Shown here: positions 1-4,926 of the stretch, in pieces
Position numbering within the stretch: position 1 is the stretch's first letter
Layout: each line of letters begins with the position of its first letter
From: JAWXTK01 sp044433645
GTDB taxonomy: Bacteria; Bacteroidota; Bacteroidia; Bacteroidales; Rikenellaceae
Direction of reading: 5' to 3'
DNA length: 5,986 nucleotides
Assembly: GCA_044433645.1 (NCBI GenBank)
Contig: JAWXTK010000038.1
Location: forward strand, 1-5,986
Notes under the pieces: model-generated
Database searches by the model: none
Seen by the model: only the letters and a program-made list of their open reading frames with translations
What the model was told of the DNA's origin: nothing
Made by a program: the position numbers and the translations under genes

Positions 1-116
1 AGGTTAGCTACAAAGGTAACATTTACCTCACTCCCGTCAGAGCCAATAAGCTCTTCCTTTTGGCACGATGTCATGGCAAAGATTGCCAACATCAATAGAG
101 ATAGTAATTTTTTCAT
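1..116 (-). CDS. Fimbrillin-like lipoprotein, N-terminal fragment (cut by window edge)
   Basis: Thirty-eight codons are visible, starting with ATG at 116 and running off the left edge with no stop. The product opens with a lipoprotein signal peptide: Lys2-Lys3, a hydrophobic stretch, then a lipobox ending T16-S17-C18, with Cys18 as the predicted lipidated residue. The residues after the cysteine are QKEE, similar to the acidic lipoprotein export signal (QKDDE type) described in Bacteroidota, so surface display is plausible. It aligns without gaps to the first 38 residues of the gene just upstream in the operon (about 16 of 38 identical, including SCQKE, EV, VT and AN), so the two are probably tandem paralogues. 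The start is 12 bp beyond the previous stop, with an A-rich leader and no Shine-Dalgarno. By analogy with its neighbour it is likely a fimbrillin-like accessory pilus subunit, but the diagnostic C-terminal part is outside the window. Confidence 0.8.
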   Translation of the reverse strand, partial: MKKLLSLLMLAIFAMTSCQKEELIGSDGSEVNVTFVAN

Positions 117-128
117 GTTTTTTTTATT

Positions 129-1010
129 TTACATTAATATTGTTTCACTTAGTAATTCGCCACTTACGTTTGTTGCGTAATTAGCTTTTATGGGTATGTT
201 TACAAATTTATCGTTAGTTATTATGCTGTTGTTAGCCTCTGAATCTGAGAAAAACTGAATCGAAAAATTAAGCTCAGCTGTTTGCTCTGCGCTAACAAAA
301 ATATAATCGGTGCATAGGTGCATCAAGGTCTCTGCGTCTACATAATCGTCTATTACGGTGCTTGTGAAACTTTTGCTAGTATAATCGCTTGCCTGGCCTG
401 TTAGGGTGTTAAATGAGCTGGGGATGCAATCCTGGTAGCTGATAGTCAGTGATTTGGGTGTACTTTCACTAGGTGAGATGCCAGTTAAATAGGTAGACAC
501 ATTTAGCTGAGCAAATGGGCGTTTGAGTGTGAGCGAGATATTATTGCTCTCGCTTGTGAGCGTGTAATCATCCAAAACAGCGTAAAAAGCATCTCTGCGC
601 TCGTCTGAACCATCATAATCACCTATCAAAGTGATGTTTTCTAATGAATTTTGAGTGCCATAAAATTTATCGCTTCCGTCCTCGCTGTAATCAGCCCAGG
701 TGATGAAACGATAAACTTGATTGCTCATTAGCGCGAGAGAAAAATCTAAGCTTACAGTGTCGTCGCTCATAAATTTTGTCTCTGTGCCATAGAGAGTGTA
801 GTCTCCGTTATTTAAAACATAAATCTCTAAGGTATAGCGATTTATGTATTGCCCGTTACCAAAATCATTAATAGATTTTGCTATACTACTAGCGATATTA
901 GCGCTAAGAGTAACGCACACCTCATTACTCTCACTTGCCAAAATATCTTCTTTTTGACAAGAGCTCACAGTCAGCGAAACCATGAAAATAAGTAATAAGA
1001 TTCGTTTCAT
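129..1010 (-). CDS. Fimbrillin-like lipoprotein (DUF6562-type), putative accessory pilus subunit
   Basis: The product has 293 residues and begins with a lipoprotein signal peptide (MKR, hydrophobic core, V15-S16-S17-C18). The QKED following Cys18 resembles the Bacteroidota surface-export signal. Motifs I recognise from fimbrillin-like lipoproteins of Bacteroides pilus loci are FITWADY (102-108), RRDAFYAV (138-145), LKRPFAQLN (162-170), FNTLTG (200-205) and a C-terminal NIPIKANYATNVSGELL (271-287). These fit the DUF6562 group, although the assignment is from memory of the pattern and not from a search. The order matches the 336-aa neighbour (WSD, RPLAKYE, YNTFT, IPLLRNQKTTITGDFLT), so both share one fold. 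It ends shortly after the GELL motif and lacks the DGNFNIYI tail of that neighbour. It starts 13 bp after the previous stop behind an A-rich leader. Likely role: a minor or tip subunit of the type V pilus; this is inference from context. Confidence 0.85.
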   Translation of the reverse strand: MKRILLLIFMVSLTVSSCQKEDILASESNEVCVTLSANIASSIAKSINDFGNGQYINRYTLEIYVLNNGDYTLYGTETKFMSDDTVSLDFSLALMSNQVYRFITWADYSEDGSDKFYGTQNSLENITLIGDYDGSDERRDAFYAVLDDYTLTSESNNISLTLKRPFAQLNVSTYLTGISPSESTPKSLTISYQDCIPSSFNTLTGQASDYTSKSFTSTVIDDYVDAETLMHLCTDYIFVSAEQTAELNFSIQFFSDSEANNSIITNDKFVNIPIKANYATNVSGELLSETILM

Positions 1011-1023
1011 ATATTTTTCTTTT

Positions 1024-2034
1024 TTAGTCTATATAAATATTAAAGTTACCGTCAAACTCGGGGTCTATCGTCACACCTGGCGCGTAGTCTCTAGTTAGGA
1101 AGTCACCTGTAATCGTTGTTTTTTGGTTTCTAAGTAGAGGTATAGAGATGCTGCTCACTTGGGTTACTAGTTCGCCGTTTTCGTTATACACGTCCATACC
1201 CACATAAACCGTCGTTTGAGAGTGGTTGACAAGCACGTGGTCAAACGATAAAAGAGCCTCGCTATCAGAAAGAATCTCAAGATTAGCAGTAAATGATATC
1301 CCACTTTGTGAGTTGTTAGGCACGTCGGTGAAGGTGTTATAGCCATAGAGCACATAACTTTCGTAGTTGAGCTTAATTGTGTATTGCTCAAAAACGTCGC
1401 TCGATGCAGACTTACTTTTGCTTTGCTCGCTGATAAATTCAGCAAGGTCGTTAGATATGATTTCATATTTAGCCAAAGGGCGTTCAATCTCTATTTGCTC
1501 TTTGTGAGTGATGTTCCACGCATCTTTATAAGGTGTTAAATCTACATCAATAGAGCCTGCGTAACATAATTTCAAATCCTGGGCTCCGGTGTAAGGTTCG
1601 CTATGAAGTATGGCTGCAAGATTTGAGCTCAAGAAAAATAAATCCTCGTTGTTTTTATTATCTACCACATCGCTCCATACAGCCACGGTGTATTCTTTGC
1701 TATTGAGAGTGAAAGTTGTGTTTAGCTCAAAATTATCAATCTCGCTAAGTGAAGTGTAAATCACAGTATCTGCCACCGAAGTGCTCAGACTACCAGATGC
1801 AAAAATCTGAATTTTAGTTCTTAAATAATATGAGTCTATATCACTACGCGCAAGCGATGCTACACCACTGTAATCTGTGAACTCAGCAAGCGAACTTGCA
1901 CTGATAGTTGTATTAAGGCTTAGGTTAACTAGGGTAGGGTCAGTGCCCTCACCCTCGGGGAATTCAAATATAGTGTTACAGCTCGTGGTGCTTAACAGCA
2001 GTAAAAATAATATGATATGTTTAATCTTTTTCAT
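1024..2034 (-). CDS. Fimbrillin-like lipoprotein (DUF6562-type), putative accessory pilus subunit
   Basis: The product has 336 residues with a lipoprotein signal peptide (MKKIK, leucine-rich core, T17-S18-C19). The residues after Cys19 (NTIFEF) do not look like an export signal, unlike in the two downstream paralogues. Recognisable family motifs are YTVAVWSDVVD (115-125), IERPLAKYEIIS (183-194), YNTFTDVP (232-239), IPLLRNQKTTITGDFLT (298-314) and the C-terminal GVTIDPEFDGNFNIYI (320-335), a tail common in fimbrillin-like lipoproteins of Bacteroides. The first arginine after the signal peptide is R63, in LAR-S, the same tripeptide that precedes the only mature arginine of the fimbrillin encoded at 4927. 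It may be an arginine-protease maturation site. The gene starts 8 bp after the stop of the OmpA-like gene and has the clearest Shine-Dalgarno of the operon. Role as a pilus accessory or tip subunit is inferred from homology and neighbours. Confidence 0.87.
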   Translation of the reverse strand: MKKIKHIILFLLLLSTTSCNTIFEFPEGEGTDPTLVNLSLNTTISASSLAEFTDYSGVASLARSDIDSYYLRTKIQIFASGSLSTSVADTVIYTSLSEIDNFELNTTFTLNSKEYTVAVWSDVVDNKNNEDLFFLSSNLAAILHSEPYTGAQDLKLCYAGSIDVDLTPYKDAWNITHKEQIEIERPLAKYEIISNDLAEFISEQSKSKSASSDVFEQYTIKLNYESYVLYGYNTFTDVPNNSQSGISFTANLEILSDSEALLSFDHVLVNHSQTTVYVGMDVYNENGELVTQVSSISIPLLRNQKTTITGDFLTRDYAPGVTIDPEFDGNFNIYID

Positions 2035-2046
2035 CTCTCTCCCTAA
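2035..2046 (-). promoter_or_regulatory. Shine-Dalgarno overlapping upstream stop codon
   Basis: Read on the minus strand the junction is TATTAGGGAGAGAGATG. The TAG stop of the OmpA-like gene (2045-2043) runs directly into AGGGAG (2044-2039), four bases ahead of the ATG at 2034. This suggests translational coupling. It is notable because the other starts here have A-rich leaders instead, as is usual in Bacteroidales. Confidence 0.6.
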
Positions 2047-3410
2047 TATTTAAACATATACATTAATGATACTCCTGCGCGAGTGATGCCCCAATAATTT
2101 TTCTCTGCTGAGTTAGACTTAGCTCCGTTGTCTATATTATAATAGGTATCATATTTTATTGAAGCGTAGCCCACGCCCAGATTAAACTCTAGGTTAAAGT
2201 CGCCCCACAAATTCATGTTATAGCCATAACTTAGGCCAAATCCCCATATTGGGTCTTCTTTGGTGTTTTGGTAGCGTGTGTCATTGTCAACTGCCACATT
2301 AAAGTAAGCAAAGTGGGTATGCACACCTACAAAATGTCCTGCAAAACTTTCATTGAGCCAATATCTAAACTCGGGCTGAATAGCTATCGCGCGCAACTTC
2401 CAATTTTGGTGAACTGTGTAGGGTGAATATATAATAGGTATATCAACGCTGTATTTATCCAAGAAACTTATCTCTGCGCCCACGTTAGTTGTGCCCACAC
2501 CTAATAATAAAGCGTTGGTTTTTACGGCTATTTGCCCCAATGTTTTAGGCTTAATAACGGGCTTTTCTTCTTCTTTTATTTCGGGAGTTGGCGCAGGAGC
2601 AGGCGCAGGTTCTGGCGCAATAACAGTTTCAGGCTTTGGAGTAGGCACGGGAGCAGGCACGGGAGCAGGCTCGGGAGTAGGCTCGGGAGCAGGCTCAACA
2701 ACTGGCTCAGGCGTTGGCTCTGTTTCAACTTCTGGTTCAGGTTCTGCAATAGGCTCAGCTTGTTTTGTGGTGTAGTGTACAGCTATTTTTGTTGTTCTAA
2801 GCTCGGGATAAACTCTCTCAAAAAGATAATTATAGCTCACCCCTTCATTAAGATTCATAAGGTGTTGGTTTCTACTCTCAACCAAGGTCATGTACTTGTC
2901 TTGTGGGTTGACTCTAGTCCAACGCTCCTCTTTTATGTTGTCTATAATATTGATTACAAGCTCTTTATCTTCTTTATCGCTCGCCTTAACTTTATTTCTA
3001 AGTAAATCCCATGCGTTGCCGTGGCTGTTTGTTTGTATGAGTTTTTCTGGGATATTAGTTTTTAGCGCAATATGTTTTTTTGCGTTTTCAGCCCTAGAGT
3101 CCGATATTTTCTTGTTGTGTCTTAAATCTCCCTCGGGTGAGGTGTAGCTGTCTATGATTATTTGGTTAATTGTGGTGAGGCTGTCGCTAGAGAGGGAGTC
3201 TAATTTAAACAGAAATTTATTGATTTTCTCGTCCTCGCTCGCTCCGTTATTTTCTACATGAGAGTTACCCTTAGTGTATTTTAGAGCAATTTCATGGGTC
3301 TTTTCTTGAGCTCTAAATACCAAAGTAGTAAAGACTAGACAGCACGTGGCCACTAGCATTAGGGGTTTAAATCTTGGGTCTCTCACAATACGTTGTAAAA
3401 ATATCCTCAC
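2043..3410 (-). CDS. OmpA-like periplasmic domain / Pro-Glu linker / DUF3575 outer-membrane protein
   Basis: The product has up to 455 residues in three parts. Residues 1-34 form a signal-peptide-like segment (basic start, hydrophobic 17-32, FRA-Q). Residues about 40-215 are OmpA-like, of the type paired with DUF3868 in Bacteroides pilus loci: SYTSPEG (88-94), N99, ISDSRA (102-107), NAWDLLRNKVKASD (132-145), LM-x-L-x-x-G (184-190). The Asp of classical OmpA peptidoglycan-binding domains appears to be Ser91, while the Arg of SRA (R106) is kept. Residues 218-289 are a linker with 24 Pro and 16 Glu. Residues 294-455 match DUF3575, a predicted small beta-barrel (KTNALLLGVGTTNVGAE, DIPIIYSPY, PEFRYWL, GHFVGVHTHFAYFNV, GFGLSYGYN, FNLEFNLGVGYA), ending in a terminal Tyr as outer-membrane barrels often do. 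The start is GTG, directly preceded in frame by TAG; ATG at 3359 (residue 18) is the alternative. As first gene of the leftward operon it may anchor the pilus to the envelope. Confidence 0.88.
   Translation of the reverse strand: MRIFLQRIVRDPRFKPLMLVATCCLVFTTLVFRAQEKTHEIALKYTKGNSHVENNGASEDEKINKFLFKLDSLSSDSLTTINQIIIDSYTSPEGDLRHNKKISDSRAENAKKHIALKTNIPEKLIQTNSHGNAWDLLRNKVKASDKEDKELVINIIDNIKEERWTRVNPQDKYMTLVESRNQHLMNLNEGVSYNYLFERVYPELRTTKIAVHYTTKQAEPIAEPEPEVETEPTPEPVVEPAPEPTPEPAPVPAPVPTPKPETVIAPEPAPAPAPTPEIKEEEKPVIKPKTLGQIAVKTNALLLGVGTTNVGAEISFLDKYSVDIPIIYSPYTVHQNWKLRAIAIQPEFRYWLNESFAGHFVGVHTHFAYFNVAVDNDTRYQNTKEDPIWGFGLSYGYNMNLWGDFNLEFNLGVGYASIKYDTYYNIDNGAKSNSAEKNYWGITRAGVSLMYMFKY
2638..2697 (-). 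repeat. Five 12-bp tandem units coding a Pro-rich linker
   Basis: Five consecutive 12-bp units read on the plus strand as GGAG[T/C]AGGC[A/T]C[G/A]. On the coding strand each unit gives four residues of the [E/V]-P-[A/T]-P type. Because the unit is a multiple of three, gain or loss of units would change the linker length without breaking the reading frame. Looser copies of the same pattern extend on both sides across 2544-2759. The long plus-strand open frames opposite this stretch are a by-product of the composition. Confidence 0.85.
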
Positions 3411-3441
3411 CTAGCTTAACTTTTTTAAAGTCTTTTTTATC

Positions 3442-3449
3442 GGGGGGGG
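3442..3449. repeat. G8 homopolymer in the leftward leader
   Basis: Eight consecutive G (C8 in the leftward transcript) lie in a very AT-rich intergenic stretch. They sit about 20-27 nt downstream of the predicted leftward start point and 32 bp upstream of the GTG start. Long G/C tracts in AT-rich genomes are prone to slipped-strand length change and can vary expression. The tract is outside the promoter boxes, so any effect would be on the leader. Stops lie between the tract and the gene in every frame, so it cannot switch the reading frame. Confidence 0.7.
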
Positions 3450-3466
3450 ATAGTATAATAGTTTAG

Positions 3467-3478
3467 TTTGCTAGCAAA
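3467..3478. promoter_or_regulatory. 12-bp perfect palindrome TTTGCTAGCAAA at the leftward promoter
   Basis: The sequence is its own reverse complement over 12 bp. It overlaps the end of the leftward -7 box (3475-3482) and the expected transcription start. The position fits an operator for a dimeric repressor, but no regulator gene is in view and a chance palindrome is possible. Confidence 0.4.
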
Positions 3479-3506
3479 ATTAGATTAATAAATTGTATAT
3501 TCCAAA
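3475..3506 (-). promoter_or_regulatory. Bacteroides-type promoter for the leftward operon
   Basis: On the minus strand a TTTG -33 box (3506-3503) is followed after 20 bp by TAATTTTG (3482-3475), an exact match to the TAnnTTTG -7 consensus of the primary sigma factor of Bacteroides. The expected start point is near 3467-3471, leaving a leader of about 58 nt before the GTG at 3410. Confidence 0.7.
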
Positions 3507-3551
3507 TAAAACGTGTTATTATTATGTGATTAAAAAAAAACTTAAGAAAAT

Positions 3552-3582
3552 TTTGTTAATTGTTTTTTAAGTTGTACATTTG
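3552..3582 (+). promoter_or_regulatory. Bacteroides-type promoter for the rightward pilus genes
   Basis: A TTTG -33 box (3552-3555) is followed after 19 bp by TACATTTG (3575-3582), an exact match to TAnnTTTG. An A9 tract lies about 11 bp upstream and could act as an A-rich upstream element. The start point should lie near 3586-3590, giving a leader of about 170 nt ahead of the DUF5119 gene. No other full match was found between here and the gene. Confidence 0.7.
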
Positions 3583-3722
3583 TGGTTGATATTTTTATGT
3601 CAATTTATGACCCCCTATCTAAAATTGTAATGCTAGTTGTTAGAGCTGGCGTTGCAACAGTTTTTTTTGACCCCTGCTAGTATAGGTGTCAAATCTTTCT
3701 GAGATTTACTTCCTTTTACATT

Positions 3723-3759
3723 AGGGAGTCATAATGTAATTATGGCTTTGAATGTTTAA
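3723..3759 (+). promoter_or_regulatory. Shine-Dalgarno with start-stop and 5-codon upstream ORFs
   Basis: A good AGGGAG (3723-3728) is correctly spaced, five bases, for an ATG at 3734 whose very next codon is TAA (3737-3739). Three bases further on, a second ATG at 3742 opens a 5-codon frame, MALNV, ending with TAA at 3757-3759. That stop shares its last A with the ATG of the DUF5119 gene (TAATG). The real start is therefore 30 bases from the Shine-Dalgarno and could be reached by termination and reinitiation. Whether ribosomes use these frames is unknown. Confidence 0.45.
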
Positions 3760-4871
3760 TGAAAGTAACGCTTAAATTATTACAATATATGACGTGGACA
3801 ATTATGTGTGGTCTAGGGCTTTCGTGCCAGAGGCAGACGCTAGAGTTGCCCGACTACATATTTGCCTACATTCCTATCACTATTGATTGGTCTGAGTCAG
3901 ATGTGCCTGAGTCGTCTATTGCCAATGTTTCGGCTTACTTTTATCCCACAGACGGGGGCGAGGCCATAGTCACTATATCCAGTAACAAATATTTTTTGCT
4001 AGCCCAATTACCCATAGGTAGTTATAATGCTATTATTTTCAATGAGATTAAGGGTAATATCGAAGGTACAACCTTTTATGAGGGCACTAGGCGTAGCGAT
4101 TTTATGGTGGGCTCTCAAACCATAAGCCCTGCATCTTATGTGTTATATGAGGCTATTAATCCTGAATATCAGATTGATCATCCCGAGGCCGTGGGTTCGT
4201 GGGTGTCTACAAATACTGTGGAGATTACCACTGAAACTATCTCGTACACGCGTAGTAGTACGTTTGCAAAATATATTTCATCTATCCAGGCATCGACTTC
4301 TGACCCTGAGAAACTTCTTGAGCTTTTGGCTGAGTCTCAGTCATCACTCTCGGCTATGGACGTACAGGCTCAGGTGCTTGCTGATTTGGAATTGATTTAT
4401 CCTCAGCCAGTTACGGTGACTTGTAATATACAACTTAAGGTGATTAACCTTAGCAATGCCCAAAGGATAGAGACAGTTTTCAGGGGCATGACCAACCTTG
4501 TGAACCTTTCCACTAGAGAGGGTTACAACCTAGATAAAAACGATCAGCCTATTTATATTTTTGACTTCGCAACCAAAAACTACTATGATGCAACTATGGT
4601 AGACGGTTATGTGGAGTCTACTTTTTTGACTTTTGGTAAACAACCCTATGATGAAACAGACACTTATGAGCTCTATTTTACAGCTGTCTTGGCATCGGGT
4701 GAGGCTGTTAGGGTTACTCGTGATGTTACCTCTCAGGTGCAGGCAAGCGATGGGAGCAATATAGTGATAGACTTAACAAGTGACGAAGATATGTTAATAT
4801 TGCCTGAGGGTGTGGCCGACGGCTTTGGTGTTGAGGATTGGGGAGATTTTGAAAATGTAGAAATTCATTAA
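3759..4871 (+). CDS. DUF5119-family lipoprotein, candidate pilus anchor or first subunit
   Basis: The product has 370 residues. The signal peptide (MKVTLK, hydrophobic 7-21, L21-S22-C23) predicts lipidation at Cys23, with a slightly atypical lipobox. Hallmarks of the DUF5119 family found beside fimbrillin genes in Bacteroides are visible: PDYIFAYIPITIDWS (31-45), YFYPTDGGE (60-68), LPIGSYNAIIFNEI (84-97), YIFDF through FLTFG (266-293) and a closing GVEDWGDFENVEI (357-369). Residues 178-210 look helical and polar, probably a surface insertion. In P. gingivalis the lipoproteins encoded next to the main pilin (FimB, Mfa2) stay lipidated, anchor the pilus and limit its length. A similar job is plausible here given the position directly before the fimbrillin, but it is inferred. 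The ATG at 3759 is chosen because it gives a complete signal peptide; Met11 would lose the basic residues. Translation may depend on the small upstream frames. Confidence 0.87.
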   Translation: MKVTLKLLQYMTWTIMCGLGLSCQRQTLELPDYIFAYIPITIDWSESDVPESSIANVSAYFYPTDGGEAIVTISSNKYFLLAQLPIGSYNAIIFNEIKGNIEGTTFYEGTRRSDFMVGSQTISPASYVLYEAINPEYQIDHPEAVGSWVSTNTVEITTETISYTRSSTFAKYISSIQASTSDPEKLLELLAESQSSLSAMDVQAQVLADLELIYPQPVTVTCNIQLKVINLSNAQRIETVFRGMTNLVNLSTREGYNLDKNDQPIYIFDFATKNYYDATMVDGYVESTFLTFGKQPYDETDTYELYFTAVLASGEAVRVTRDVTSQVQASDGSNIVIDLTSDEDMLILPEGVADGFGVEDWGDFENVEIH

Positions 4872-4926
4872 AATATATAACAAACAATTAAAACAAATTA
4901 ATAATTTTTTAAAACAAAACACAATT
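4872..4926 (+). promoter_or_regulatory. A-rich leader of the fimbrillin gene
   Basis: This 55-bp gap is almost entirely A/T with scattered C, and has no Shine-Dalgarno ahead of the ATG at 4927. A-rich, G-poor leaders of this kind go with efficient translation in Bacteroidales. No TAnnTTTG box and no hairpin plus T-run was seen, so the fimbrillin is probably cotranscribed with the DUF5119 gene from the promoter at 3552-3582. Confidence 0.5.

Larger units (their letters stand above)
3411..3758. other. Divergent intergenic regulatory region
   Basis: This 348-bp AT-rich stretch separates the leftward operon from the rightward pilus genes. No coding sequence or RNA gene is visible. From left to right it holds: the leftward 5' leader with a G8 tract, a 12-bp palindrome at the leftward -7 box, the leftward promoter, about 45 bp between the two -33 boxes that includes an A9 tract (3532-3540), the rightward promoter, and a rightward leader of roughly 170 nt. 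That leader contains a T8 tract (3661-3668), TGACCCC twice (3608-3614, 3668-3674) and TGCTAGT twice (3631-3637, 3675-3681). The compact head-to-head arrangement suggests that both halves of the locus are controlled together. Confidence 0.75.

Noticed and set aside
1167..1487. 106-codon minus-strand frame inside the 336-aa lipoprotein gene
   Set aside because: It overlaps a well-supported gene in another frame, lacks a ribosome binding site and resembles no family.
2491..3147. Open frames on the plus strand opposite the OmpA-like gene
   Set aside because: They are Gly/Ser/Arg-rich low-complexity shadows of the Pro/Glu linker and of the coding strand, with no plausible start signals or family motifs.
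3539..3573. 7-bp inverted repeat (AACTTAA / TTAAGTT) around the rightward -33 box, as an invertible promoter or operator
   Set aside because: The arms are short and purely AT-rich apart from one base each, expected by chance here. No recombinase gene and no longer inverted repeats flank the promoters.
3640..3668. Possible intrinsic terminator or attenuator before the T8 tract
   Set aside because: A T8 run follows GTTGCAACAG, but only 3-4 bp pairings could be built by eye, too weak for a terminator stem. An RNA folding run over 3589-3758 would decide it.
4872..4926. Separate promoter for the fimbrillin gene
   Set aside because: The gap has no TAnnTTTG box; TAATTTTT lacks the key G and has no well-spaced TTTG. 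A non-consensus promoter cannot be excluded without 5'-end mapping.
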